DNA from: Clostridiales bacterium
Lineage (GTDB): Bacteria > Bacillota > Clostridia > Lachnospirales > Lachnospiraceae
DNA length: 64,000 nucleotides
Direction of reading: 5' to 3'
Assembly (NCBI GenBank): GCA_020859995.1
Contig: JAJBVE010000079.1
Span: forward strand, 1 to 64,000
The number at the start of each line of letters is the position of its first letter. The first letter of the stretch is position 1. The notes under the pieces are model-generated. The model saw only the letters and a program-made list of their open reading frames with translations, was not told where the DNA came from and made no database searches. This document shows, one piece after another, positions 32,104-41,127 of the stretch. The translations under genes were made by a program, and so were the position numbers.

Positions 32104-33777
32104 TTACTCTGCACTAAAGGTCGTCGCTACCGCGTTCTCATAGGTCGGAAGCTTGGTGGTCATGCCCTCATTGAAGAGCTCCAGGCGCTCGTCAATGACT
32201 TCCTGATATCCTGCGTCGAGATAGCGCTGCGCGTATTCTTCATACAGAGCATCAAATTCGTCCTCAGAAGCTACAACCAGCTGATCACGAAGCTCGATGT
32301 AAAGGTTCACCAGAGTCTCCTGATATTCCGTCACAGATTCAAGGGAGTCGCCGAACATGCAGTCGGTCACGGCCCAGCCATAGGACGCTACTTCTACCTG
32401 GTTGTAGTAGTTCTCGATCACTGCGTCATTGAAGTTCTGCGGCAGATCCTGCGGCAGGGAAGCGATGATCGTATCCTCAATCGAGCCTGAGCTTCTGGAT
32501 GCGGTCACGATGCACCAGTAGTCGATGCTGTTGTTGTAGCCCTGCTTGTAATCAGAGGACTGCTCGCTGTAGTCGATCGATACCTTGTTGCCGTCTTCGT
32601 CATAGGTGAAGTTTTCACCCTCGATGCCCCACTGGAAGGTTTCAAGGACATCATCCTGGCACATCCACTCCATGTACATCATGGCAGCTTTGATCTCATC
32701 CTCTGATGCCAGAGAGGAGAAGCCGATCATCATACCGAACGGATTGTTCGCACGGTAAGCCGGTGCATAGCCTTCGTCATTGAGCTCGGTAGACTGCACC
32801 ACAACTGCCAGCTCCGCATCCGGATTCTGCTCATAGAAGGAGGTCAGCCAGTCCATGGATGCGGAAATATATCCGCCGTAAGCGAAGGTCTCGCCGTTGA
32901 TGAAGTTGGACTTATCGGTCTCAGTATCAATGGTGTAATACTCCGGATTCATGATGCCTGCATTGTACTTCTGATTGAGGAAGGAAAGCAGAGCGTAGTT
33001 TTCGTCACTGCCCAGAGACGGGATCTGATAATCGCCGTACATTACCCAGTTCTCCTCATCCTGCGGGTAGGTTCTCCATGCGTAGGTCTGGTCAGAGCCG
33101 ACGCCCGTCAGCATCACACCGCCGTCCGGATACTCTGCAAGTCCGGCTTCCTTGATCGCCAGCATCGCATCGATGTAATCCTGGGAATTCAGATCCGGAA
33201 TGTAGTCATAGCCGACTGCCTCCAGCCAGTCCATACGGACAAAGGTAATGTAGGTATAGTTTGTCTCATAATACGGTCTCTCGCTCAGCACCAGATAATC
33301 GCCGCCGGCGATCTCCACATACTGCAGCTGGTCGCGGTCTACCATGCCCTGATAATAGGTCGGGGCAATTTCCGCAAACTGCTCGATGTCATACTCGGTC
33401 AGGTACCCTTCCGTTGCCCAGGTTGCGAGCTTGTCGTAATCATATTCCATCAGGACGGTCGGAAGCTCTCCGGACGCGCCCAGCAGCGCATAGTCTGTCA
33501 TAACATCCGTACGGGTAATGCCGACATATTCTACATTAATGTTGTACTTGTCGCCAAACTCACTCTGTACCCACTGAGTCCAGTAGTTGTCCGTCACATC
33601 CGGAACGCCCTCTGCGCCTCTGTCGTAGACCGGGATCTTGATCGTCACGGTCTCGTCAAACGCTTCCCAGGCGTCCATGCCCGTCGCTTCCTCAGCGCCG
33701 GCGATCGCCGGAACACTTCCGAATACCATTGTACCGGCAAGTGCCGCAGCAAGAACTCTGCTCATTTTCTTAGTCAT
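32104..33777 (-). CDS. Extracellular solute-binding protein of an Lpl-type ABC importer
   Basis: The 557-residue protein is a large family 1 solute-binding protein of the type found with LplB/LplC permeases, which import complex oligosaccharides. It has a signal peptide (MTKKMSRVLAAALAGTMVFG, probably cut after IAGAEE) without a lipobox cysteine. The mature part shows IKIPVYDRGAEGVPDVTDNY, LPTVLMEYDYDKLATWATEG and the C-terminal DQLVVASEDEFDALYEEYAQ. It lies 256 bases after lplC on the same strand, an interval that probably allows separate mRNA stability. Within this locus the natural cargo would be a pectin fragment, but that is inference. Start 33777 follows AAAGGAGGA. Confidence 0.9.
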   Translation of the reverse strand: MTKKMSRVLAAALAGTMVFGSVPAIAGAEEATGMDAWEAFDETVTIKIPVYDRGAEGVPDVTDNYWTQWVQSEFGDKYNINVEYVGITRTDVMTDYALLGASGELPTVLMEYDYDKLATWATEGYLTEYDIEQFAEIAPTYYQGMVDRDQLQYVEIAGGDYLVLSERPYYETNYTYITFVRMDWLEAVGYDYIPDLNSQDYIDAMLAIKEAGLAEYPDGGVMLTGVGSDQTYAWRTYPQDEENWVMYGDYQIPSLGSDENYALLSFLNQKYNAGIMNPEYYTIDTETDKSNFINGETFAYGGYISASMDWLTSFYEQNPDAELAVVVQSTELNDEGYAPAYRANNPFGMMIGFSSLASEDEIKAAMMYMEWMCQDDVLETFQWGIEGENFTYDEDGNKVSIDYSEQSSDYKQGYNNSIDYWCIVTASRSSGSIEDTIIASLPQDLPQNFNDAVIENYYNQVEVASYGWAVTDCMFGDSLESVTEYQETLVNLYIELRDQLVVASEDEFDALYEEYAQRYLDAGYQEVIDERLELFNEGMTTKLPTYENAVATTFSAE

Positions 33778-34033
33778 TTGAAATCCTCCTTTTTAAATAC
33801 CTGACTTGATACAAGCGAGTCGCGGAACAGTCCGCAGTATCCTATTTTTTCTCGCTCGAATCGTGGTTTATATGCACCCAAAGATTCGTCCATTCAAAGT
33901 CACTTTGCGAAGGGAATATCCCAGTCAAAGCGAGACCGAGTCTTCAGGATACAATCTGATAAAACTGCTCTGTTTGTCCTGCGACATTTTTCCATAAAGC
34001 AGTCACATCTGCAGACGGATAACCGAACATCTC

Positions 34034-34963
34034 TCAGCCCTTCACTGCGCCGAGCATCGTACCCGATACGAAATATTTCTGCAGGAACGGGTAAATGCAG
34101 ATGATCGGGATCGTGACAAACATGATCGCCGCTGCCTGCAGCACCTCCGGTGTGCTGGTCACGGCCGCCGCCTCAGAAAGGGTTGTCGTCTGTGCCTCAC
34201 TCGCGGAAGCCACCATCTGATAGAGCTTGTACTGCACCATCTTCAGGCTGTCCGTGCGAATATAGTACATGTTATCTGCGTAGGAATTCCAGCGGCCTAC
34301 CGCATAGAACAAAGACAGTGTCGCAAGGATCGGCTTGGAAAGTGAAAGCACAATCTTCGTCAGCACCTGGACATTCGTCGCGCCGTCGATAAATGCAGAC
34401 TCCTCCAGGCTGTCCGGTATGTTGGACGTAAAATAGTTCTTCATAATCAGCATATTATACGGCGAGTAGATCAATGGCCAGATCAATACCCATACCGTAT
34501 CCAGCAGTCCTAAGTCATGCATCAGCAGGTAAGATGGAATAATACCGGCGGTAAAATACATCGGAACCATCAGGACAAATGTAATCCATGACTTCCCTTT
34601 CAGCCTTTTCTTTGAGAGCGGATACGCCGCACAGGTACAGGCCACCATACCAAGCGCCGTAAAAATCAGCGTCACGCCCAGGCTGTAGACGAATGAATAA
34701 ACCAGACTGCCGTCCTTAAAAATCGAGATATAGGCGTCAAAATTGACTCCTTTCGGCCAGAAGGTCACCTGCTTTGCCAGCACCGCGCTGTTGCTGGAAA
34801 TGGATTTTGCCAGCAGATGAACAAACGGGAGCACACAGGTCGCGCAGAGCAGCACCAGGATGATCATCATGACTGCGTCGCTGACCTTAAATTTCGATAT
34901 TGCGTGGCTGCCGCCGGCACTGAAATCACCCTCGCTGGAAACATTTTTCTTTTTCTTAGCCAT
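34034..34963 (-). CDS. ABC sugar transporter permease, LplC/YtcP-like (CUT1)
   Basis: The 309-residue protein is an inner-membrane permease with six predicted helices. The first hydrophobic segment is AVMMIILVLLCATCVLPFVH. The cytoplasmic EAA loop reads ESAFIDGATNVQVLTKIVLS followed by LSKPILATLSLFYAVGRWN. The C-terminus FLQKYFVSGTMLGAVKG is the standard end of this subfamily. It forms the permease dimer with the LplB-like protein encoded 14 bases upstream. No ATPase gene is nearby, as is usual for CUT1 systems that share an MsmK-type ATPase. The start at 34963 follows AGGGGGTG. Confidence 0.93.
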   Translation of the reverse strand: MAKKKKNVSSEGDFSAGGSHAISKFKVSDAVMMIILVLLCATCVLPFVHLLAKSISSNSAVLAKQVTFWPKGVNFDAYISIFKDGSLVYSFVYSLGVTLIFTALGMVACTCAAYPLSKKRLKGKSWITFVLMVPMYFTAGIIPSYLLMHDLGLLDTVWVLIWPLIYSPYNMLIMKNYFTSNIPDSLEESAFIDGATNVQVLTKIVLSLSKPILATLSLFYAVGRWNSYADNMYYIRTDSLKMVQYKLYQMVASASEAQTTTLSEAAAVTSTPEVLQAAAIMFVTIPIICIYPFLQKYFVSGTMLGAVKG

Positions 34964-34977
34964 ATGTACACACCCCC

Positions 34978-35925
34978 TTAGAGCAATCCGTCTTCGCCAA
35001 GCTGCTTGGCAACTCGGTCAGCCAGCAGCACCAGCACCACACCTACCAGCGACTGGAACAGGTTTACCGCCGTTGCCATACTGTACTTGCCGGCAGAAAG
35101 ACCCTTTTCATAAATGTACACCGCAAACTGATAGGAGAAATCACGCACCATGGAGTTCTCAAACGCCGTCAGACGCTCCAGGTTGCTTCCCATCACACGG
35201 CCAAGGTTCATAATCAGCAGAGTCACGATCGTCGGCCTGATGCCCGGAAGGGTGATGTGCAGCATCCTCTTCCAGCGCCCGGCGCCGTCGATCATGGCCG
35301 CTTCATAGAGGTCGCCGCTGATACCGGTGATCGCCGCCAGGTACATGATTGTGCCCCAGCCCATCGTCTGCCATACGCCCAGCAGCAGATAGGTCACCGC
35401 CCAGTGCCATTTCTCCGTCAGGAACGGAATGCCGCTCTCAATAACCCCTGCATCCATAAGAATGATGTTCACAAGACCGGTCGACGGGCGGAACATGGTG
35501 TAAGCCACACTGCCGATGATTGCCCAGGAAAGGAAATGCGGCAGATAGAGAATCGTCTGCGTCACCTTTTTAAACTTCGCGTACCGCAGCTCGTTGAGGA
35601 TCAGAGCCAGGATAATCGGAAGCGGAAAGCCCACCGCCAGATCCAGCAGATTAAATGCAATCGAGTTCCTCAGCGCCCGGATAAAATCATTATCGCTGAA
35701 AATCTTTTTGAAGGTCTCCAGACCGACCCATTCACTGCCCGAGTAGCCCTTCATCGGCTTGTAGTCCATGAAGACCATCCGCAGACCCGGATACGCCGCA
35801 TAGCTGAACACAACCACCAGAATGATCGGAAACGCCAGCATCACATAGAGCTGCCAGTCCCGCTTCATCGCTTTTCCCAATGGAATATCATTTTTGGGAA
35901 CCGCAGGTTTCTTCGTCTTTGCCAT
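34978..35925 (-). CDS. ABC sugar transporter permease, LplB/YteP-like (CUT1)
   Basis: The 315-residue permease is the first gene of the importer operon. Its features are an N-terminal helix (WQLYVMLAFPIILVVVFSYA), the family segment GLRMVFMDYKPMKGYSGSEW, and the EAA loop DLYEAAMIDGAGRWKRMLHI with LPGIRPTIVTLLIMNLG. Permeases of this YteP/LplB branch transport rhamnogalacturonan or other branched oligosaccharides in characterised Firmicutes; here the substrate is inferred from context. The start at 35925 follows AAGGGAGG. Confidence 0.93.
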   Translation of the reverse strand: MAKTKKPAVPKNDIPLGKAMKRDWQLYVMLAFPIILVVVFSYAAYPGLRMVFMDYKPMKGYSGSEWVGLETFKKIFSDNDFIRALRNSIAFNLLDLAVGFPLPIILALILNELRYAKFKKVTQTILYLPHFLSWAIIGSVAYTMFRPSTGLVNIILMDAGVIESGIPFLTEKWHWAVTYLLLGVWQTMGWGTIMYLAAITGISGDLYEAAMIDGAGRWKRMLHITLPGIRPTIVTLLIMNLGRVMGSNLERLTAFENSMVRDFSYQFAVYIYEKGLSAGKYSMATAVNLFQSLVGVVLVLLADRVAKQLGEDGLL

Positions 35926-36149
35926 TTCATTACCTCCCTTGTCAGATTTGGAAAAATTAAACAGAAAAACCGTAACTGCAACAATTATTTACATTTTAAT
36001 GCTTTCACCAGAATATTTTAATAAAGAAAAGTGGGGATTTTGTTCAAAAAAATGGGATTTTCGTTCCGTGAAATGTCATTATTGCCGGGACAGCCTTCGT
36101 GTTGTACGCCGGAGAATGTACTTTATTCCCCATTGATGCCGGCGGGCAG
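35926..36149. other. Region upstream of the Lpl-type importer operon
   Basis: No coding frame is supported. The stretch is AT-rich near the lplB start and should hold the operon promoter on the minus strand. I could not assign convincing -35 and -10 boxes. Confidence 0.4.
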
Positions 36150-36199
36150 AAAAAAGCCGGATGCGCAGGAAGGTTATATTTCCCTTCCTATACATCCGG
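36150..36199 (-). terminator. Terminator after AAA/PD-(D/E)XK paralogue B
   Basis: On the minus strand an ACCGGATGTATAGGAAGG arm pairs with CCTTCCTGCGCATCCGG and is followed by CTTTTTTC. The arm ACCGGATGTAT resembles the terminator stem after the gene at 24532. Confidence 0.7.
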
Positions 36200-36241
36200 T
36201 TATTCTGCTGTAAGCCTTCTCCAGCGTATTCGCTTTTTGTT

Positions 36242-37822
36242 TTATACAACCGCTTCAATCAGCAGCTTATCTCCCAATACGATTTCCTGTATCCCCGGTT
36301 TTTTATTTTTATTAAAACAAAAGCTCAGCATATATCCTTTTTTCAGATGAAAATAGTCCAGATACCCGGAAAGCTGTGCCTCTCCGCGCTGATTGTATGC
36401 ATTTCCGCGCCAGAGCTTGAGTTCGAGGATGTTTTGCTCTCCTTTATAATAAATCACCAGATCCATGCGCTCACTGTTCCGGGTCTGCGGCTCAATACTG
36501 TAGTTTCCGACACCATTGATAATTGGTTTGAGAAAAAGGAGAAAATATTTTCTTCCAACATTTTCCAGAAATCTTTCATCTTCCTGACTATACAGTTCTT
36601 CAAATGTCTCGATAAATTTTTCCAGTATTCTCCGGATATCCAGATGCCCGCCAACAAAAAAATAATTTCTTTCCCTCTCACCGGCATCATACATTTTGCT
36701 TGTTATAAATTCTTCCGCTATAAAATTATTATACAGCACCGCCTCGAAAATCCTGTTCGAAATCACCGCACGGTCGTTTTCGCAGCGAATAAATCCGAAC
36801 ATCGCCGCATCTTTGATGTAAGGACTTGTAGCAACATATGGAATGGACTTGCCATTAAACAGCAATTCATAAATAACCGTTCGTAATTCCGGATAAGTTT
36901 CCAGTTTTCCCATAAGGGATTCATATAACGGATTGTCTTCTCTGACAATCCTCTTCTCTGCTTCATAAAATCCTTCTTTGGTCCATGCACTCTTTCTGTC
37001 AGGAAATACATCGCTTCCCGCAATCTTCTCGTCCAGAAGCTTGCAAATACGGGAGACCAGAACCGGATATCCCGATGTGTAATTATAAATCAGCTGAGAA
37101 ACTTCCTGAATATCCATACCTGTATGGTAATCGTTCTCATACTGATCAATCATATTTGCGATATCCTTTACGGAAAAGCTCATGTCGATATCAAAATCGG
37201 CAGCAATGTTCCAAGGACTATTCACTTTATGAGCTTCGTCTGGTCTGATCTTTCTTTTAATACTGCGGATGTCATAAACACCGGCGAGAATCACAGACTG
37301 AAAAGCTGCAATCTCCGGACGTTCCAGATAAGAGGCTCTCAACTGCGCCAGAAAATCCAGAAACACCTGATTGTTTGACGCGCTGTCCACTTCATCTATA
37401 ATCAAAACAATGGGCTGAACTGCTTCTTTACACCATAAATCCAAAACCGCAAATAAAGACTGCAAGGAGTTTGCATTTCCATCTCTTTTTGTAATGATAT
37501 GCAATTTATCTCGAATTCCTTCCGGAAAGTCAGACCCCCGGCGAAGTAATTCATTGGCGAAAGCCGATGCAAAAGCTGCTTCATTTTCATATGACGCAGA
37601 GCCAAGTCTCTGAAAATCCAGGCTTATCACTTCATATTCACTTCTTAAAAATCTCGTAAGAGCCTGCAAAGTAGTTGTTTTCCCATACTGTCTCGCCCGG
37701 TTGATTGCAAAGTATTCCCCATCATCCACCATATTGCGGATTTTCTGTAATCTTTCGTTCAGATTCACCATATAATGTCGATTCGGGTCACAGGCACCAT
37801 TTACATTAAACCGTTTTGCCAT
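36242..37822 (-). CDS. AAA-ATPase-like protein with C-terminal PD-(D/E)XK nuclease domain (paralogue B)
   Basis: The 526-residue protein is a close relative of the one at 16968-18551: the same INRARQYGKTTTLQAL Walker A, IVLIIDEVDSASNNQVFL Walker B, and NSERMDLVIYYKGEQNILEL nuclease core. Identity is nearly complete over the C-terminal half and lower between residues 60 and 160, where the inserted and partner-contacting parts probably differ. The two genes are in direct orientation about 19 kb apart, on either side of the pectin genes. Function is unknown. It may form a unit with the DUF89 gene, whose stop is 60 bases upstream of its start. The start at 37822 follows GGGAGAAG. Confidence 0.85.
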   Translation of the reverse strand: MAKRFNVNGACDPNRHYMVNLNERLQKIRNMVDDGEYFAINRARQYGKTTTLQALTRFLRSEYEVISLDFQRLGSASYENEAAFASAFANELLRRGSDFPEGIRDKLHIITKRDGNANSLQSLFAVLDLWCKEAVQPIVLIIDEVDSASNNQVFLDFLAQLRASYLERPEIAAFQSVILAGVYDIRSIKRKIRPDEAHKVNSPWNIAADFDIDMSFSVKDIANMIDQYENDYHTGMDIQEVSQLIYNYTSGYPVLVSRICKLLDEKIAGSDVFPDRKSAWTKEGFYEAEKRIVREDNPLYESLMGKLETYPELRTVIYELLFNGKSIPYVATSPYIKDAAMFGFIRCENDRAVISNRIFEAVLYNNFIAEEFITSKMYDAGERERNYFFVGGHLDIRRILEKFIETFEELYSQEDERFLENVGRKYFLLFLKPIINGVGNYSIEPQTRNSERMDLVIYYKGEQNILELKLWRGNAYNQRGEAQLSGYLDYFHLKKGYMLSFCFNKNKKPGIQEIVLGDKLLIEAVV

Positions 37823-37882
37823 CCTCTTGCTTCTCCCTTCTATGATTTTTACCCCTTCTGTCTTCCAATGGAAGTCAATCTT

Positions 37883-38758
37883 TCATCCATGCACCAGCAC
37901 CCCCGTAAACCGCGGCACCTGAAAGTTTCTGCAAAACATTTCACATTTACAGAGAAACAGGAAATAAATATTCTTCTCACAGAGCCGCAGCGTCTCATAG
38001 TTTGCCTGCCCCTTGGCGATGATCACATCCGATTCTTCCCAGATAGTTTTCGCCTGCGGGGACAGCTCCGGAAGCCAGGTTCCGGCAATTCCGTTGCCGT
38101 TGTCATATACCTCGGCCACATTTTGCAGCCCGATTTCCAGGGCGTCCTCCATCGTCACATCGTTTAAGACGGGTTTGCCCCTGACCAGCACCCTGATGTT
38201 CAGCTGAGGATACATTTCCCGGATCACTTCCAAAAGCAGCTTGTCCAGAACGCCTTCGCCCGCATTGTCTGTCAAAAACAGAAGCTGCTGTTTTTCGCTT
38301 AAATCCTGCTTTAATTTTTCAAAGGTCTCTTTCGCAATCCCATTTTTCTCGGGAGATTCGATTTCTTCCAGAAGCTTCTCCAGATAAGCCTCCTCCACGT
38401 TCTCGACAGCGGAAAAATCAATGTAATTTCCCACCAGGGAAAACCGCAGTGCCTTTAACAGTGGATCCTCTGCGCCGTGAATCTTCTCCCGAATAGCCTG
38501 CTCCTTTTGCAGCATGAGCTGATTGTAATGAGATTTTTCTTCCGTATAATCCACGGTCTCGCCGAACATCTCCTGATGCAATCTATTCAGATCCCGCACA
38601 ATCACCGGAGCGCATGTCTCCTTCGGAGTTTTAGAGAGAATCTCAAACATTTTCTGTAAAAAGATAAGCTTCTCATCTTCTGCCGCATCCGCCGGAAGTG
38701 CGTGCAGCTGCTTTTTTGTCAGACATTCGAGACATTCCGAGCGTAGTAATGTATTCAT
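37883..38758 (-). CDS. DUF89/ARMT1-type damage-control phosphatase
   Basis: The 291-residue protein matches the DUF89 family of metal-dependent phosphatases that clear damaged or excess phosphometabolites. Family features are the N-terminal CLECLTKKQL cysteine pair, the central metal site FLTDNAGEGVLDKLLLEVI, RVLVRGKPVLNDVTMEDA, and near the C-terminus SDVIIAKGQANYETL with the lysine and glycine typical of the active site. The substrate is not known; characterised members act on sugar phosphates or phosphopantetheine. The start at 38758 follows AAAGGAC. No pathway link to its neighbours is obvious. Confidence 0.85.
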   Translation of the reverse strand: MNTLLRSECLECLTKKQLHALPADAAEDEKLIFLQKMFEILSKTPKETCAPVIVRDLNRLHQEMFGETVDYTEEKSHYNQLMLQKEQAIREKIHGAEDPLLKALRFSLVGNYIDFSAVENVEEAYLEKLLEEIESPEKNGIAKETFEKLKQDLSEKQQLLFLTDNAGEGVLDKLLLEVIREMYPQLNIRVLVRGKPVLNDVTMEDALEIGLQNVAEVYDNGNGIAGTWLPELSPQAKTIWEESDVIIAKGQANYETLRLCEKNIYFLFLCKCEMFCRNFQVPRFTGVLVHG

Positions 38759-38820
38759 GATAAGCTGTCCTTTCCTTCTGAAATCCGCTGCGAACTATTA
38801 TGCAGCCGCTCTCTGCTACC

Positions 38821-39148
38821 GGAAAAATGCCCCCTCACTGCGTCTCCGCTACCGCTCCGGTCGGTGCTAAACGCCTGCCACTGGCAGGCAGCACCGGCGA
38901 ATATCCCATGCGAAGCGTGGGATGCCCACCCGGCGTGGGATATCCCATGCGAAGCGTGGGATGCCGCCCCGGCGAGGGATATCCCATGCGAAGCGTGGGA
39001 TGCCGCCCCGGCGAGGGATCAGGTCGGTTCGTCCATGTTAAGTTCGCTTCGCGAAGGACGAACCTGCTAAGGAAACGCCCCCTCACTGCGTTCGGCGGCA
39101 GGTCGGTTCGTCCATATCAAATTCGCTTCGCGAAGGACGAACCTGCCG
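38821..39148. repeat. Mosaic cluster of palindromic REP-like repeats
   Basis: Three tandem units of 39-40 bp start at 38899, 38939 and 38978, each with GATATCCC, ATGCGAAGCGTGGGATGCC and a CCGGCGAGG tail. A second palindrome, GGTCGGTTCGTCC ... GGACGAACCTGC, occurs at about 39019-39069 and again at 39097-39148. Between and before them stand copies of GCCCCCTCACTGCG. The second palindrome enters the 3' end of nhaC and supplies its last residues. The GATATCCC module is shared with the repeats inside the GH115 and MarR-type genes. Confidence 0.8.
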
Positions 39149-40777
39149 GAGTCCCAGCAGCACCAGGATCAGCAGCACAAACGTAATCGGTGTCGCCGCC
39201 AGCGCCGCGCCGGTCCCTGCGAGCGCGCCCAGGATGCCTGAAATCAGGAAGCCCACCGCGCTTACGCCAGCCGCTGTCAGGGCATAGGGCAGCTGCGTGA
39301 CGACATGACTGATATGGTCGCATCCGGCCCCTGCGGACGACATGATGGTCGTATCGGAAATCGGGGAGCAATGGTCTCCGCAGACCGAGCCGGACAGGCA
39401 TGCGGCCATGGAAATCATAAGCATGGTTTCATTGCCCTCGAACACGGTACAGATAATGGGGATCAAAATCGTAAATGTCCCCCAGCTGGTGCCCGACGCA
39501 AAGGACAGTCCGACCGAAATCAGGAAGATCATAAATGGAAGAAACATCCAGAGGCCGCCCGCAGTCGCTTCCACCAGATCATGGATGTAGACGGCAATCC
39601 CCAGAAGCTGCGTGATTCCGGAAAGATTCCAAGCCAGAATCAGGATGATCATCGGGCCGCACATTGTCTTCAGGCCATTGGGGATGCATTCCATAAAGTC
39701 ACGGAAGCCCATCACACCCCGCAGCATATAAAGTGCAAAAGTAAATAATAAGGAAATAAATGCGCCCGTTACCAGCGCTCTTACCGCGTCGCAGTCCGCG
39801 AAGGCTTCCATCAGGCTCACTCCCTGGAAGAACCCGCCGGTGTCCAGCATCCCCCAGATGCTAAATCCGATCAGAACCAGCAGCGGCAGAACCGTGTTGC
39901 TTACCTTGCCATTTCCGTCGTTTTTCGCCGAAGCCGTCTCATTTCCGGTCGGAACCGTGAACAGGTCGCCATTTTCGGCGTTAGCCTCATACTTTTTCAT
40001 AGGGCCGTAATCCAGCTGGAAAAGGACAACAAGAAACAGCATCAGCAGAGTCACCAGCGGATACAGATTCAGCGGAATCAGGCGGATAAACATCTGAAAA
40101 CCGTTGATCCCCATCTCCTCCGGCACGGAGGTCGTCACCGCCGCCGCCCAGCTCGAGATAGGCGCAATGATACAGATAGGCGCCGCCGTGGAATCAATGA
40201 TATAGGCCAGCTTGGCCCGGGAAATCTTTTCTCTGTCCGTGAGCGGGCGCATGACCGAGCCCACCGTCATACAGTTAAAACCGTCGTCCACGAAAATAAG
40301 CAATCCCAGCAAAATCGTCGCCAGCTGCGCTCCCGTCCTTGTTTTTACATGCGTACTCGCCCACTTCCCAAAGGCCTCAGCGCTGCCTGACTGGTTCAGT
40401 ATGTAGACAAGCATAAACAGCATGCCGCAGAAAATCAGCACGCCAGAGTGCCCGATGGTCGCCACATTCGCCACCAGACCGCCGGTTTCATCATACAGCA
40501 TCGTCTCCAGCGCAAGCTCCAGATTGCCATTCGCGTAGAGCAGCGCACCCACGATGATGCCGGCCAGCAGCGAGCTGTACACCTCCTTCGTGATCAGGGC
40601 CAGCACGATCGCCAGAAGCGGCGGCACAATCGACAAAATCGTCGCGTAGGCCGCCGATGTATGCTCAGAGCTGCCTGACTGACCGGAGGTGACGGTCATG
40701 TAAAGCAAAATCACGCCAGCCGCCAGCAAAAGTACAGCAATGATATGTTTCAAAAGAGTTTTCCTGGATTCGCTCAT
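39083..40777 (-). CDS. Na+/H+ antiporter, NhaC family
   Basis: The 564-residue membrane protein has about twelve hydrophobic segments and the NhaC hallmarks: LLIFVDDGFNCMTVGSVMRP with the conserved aspartates, YIIDSTAAPICIIAPISSW, and SFASGTSWGTFTILIPI and GDHCSPISDTTIMSSAGAGC near the end. It probably exchanges sodium for protons (or an organic acid pair) across the cytoplasmic membrane. The last residues (about 18, from RPSRSEFDMDEP) are encoded by a palindromic repeat copy and are not part of the family. The start at 40777 follows AGGAAAGGG. A degenerate terminator-like repeat lies 120 bases upstream. Confidence 0.93.
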   Translation of the reverse strand: MSESRKTLLKHIIAVLLLAAGVILLYMTVTSGQSGSSEHTSAAYATILSIVPPLLAIVLALITKEVYSSLLAGIIVGALLYANGNLELALETMLYDETGGLVANVATIGHSGVLIFCGMLFMLVYILNQSGSAEAFGKWASTHVKTRTGAQLATILLGLLIFVDDGFNCMTVGSVMRPLTDREKISRAKLAYIIDSTAAPICIIAPISSWAAAVTTSVPEEMGINGFQMFIRLIPLNLYPLVTLLMLFLVVLFQLDYGPMKKYEANAENGDLFTVPTGNETASAKNDGNGKVSNTVLPLLVLIGFSIWGMLDTGGFFQGVSLMEAFADCDAVRALVTGAFISLLFTFALYMLRGVMGFRDFMECIPNGLKTMCGPMIILILAWNLSGITQLLGIAVYIHDLVEATAGGLWMFLPFMIFLISVGLSFASGTSWGTFTILIPIICTVFEGNETMLMISMAACLSGSVCGDHCSPISDTTIMSSAGAGCDHISHVVTQLPYALTAAGVSAVGFLISGILGALAGTGAALAATPITFVLLILVLLGLRQVRPSRSEFDMDEPTCRRTQ

Positions 40778-41127
40778 TTTTATTGCCCTTTCCTGTCGAA
40801 TGCCAATATATGTGCATCTTCTACATTCATAAGCTTCATTTTCTTAAATTATACACTCATTATTCCTGTTTCCGCAAGGCAAATCTACAAAACACCTTAT
40901 ACGCCCCTGTCTGCAAAGTGAGCGGTTATTCCGATAATTCATTCAATTTTCAGTAAAGCATACTTCTCTGGCTTTGCCAACAGTAAATCTTTCTGTATTT
41001 GTTTTTTCACGCAATGCGCGATTAATTTGGCAAATCTGATTTCAACAAAGCACTTTTTCCTTCCGAAATGGAAGCAGAAAAATAACCAAACGTCTGATAA
41101 CTGATCTGTTCATAGTTTGTTAAGCGA
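40778..41127. other. Intergenic region upstream of nhaC, with the left direct repeat
   Basis: No gene is supported. It should hold the nhaC promoter on the minus strand. It contains the left copy (40902-40958) of a direct repeat whose right copy lies at 43971-44027. Confidence 0.6.
40902..40958. repeat. Left copy of a 57-bp direct repeat
   Basis: The first 34 bases (CGCCCCTGTCTGCAAAGTGA ... TTCCGAT) are identical to 43971-44004 and the remaining 23 match imperfectly. In the right copy the sequence is a working terminator; here the left arm of the stem is changed, so the hairpin is lost. Confidence 0.85.

Noticed and set aside
38899-39016. Regular 39-40-bp repeat array that could be a CRISPR
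   Set aside because: The units are contiguous, with no unique spacers between them, and no cas gene is present. It is a tandem REP-like array.
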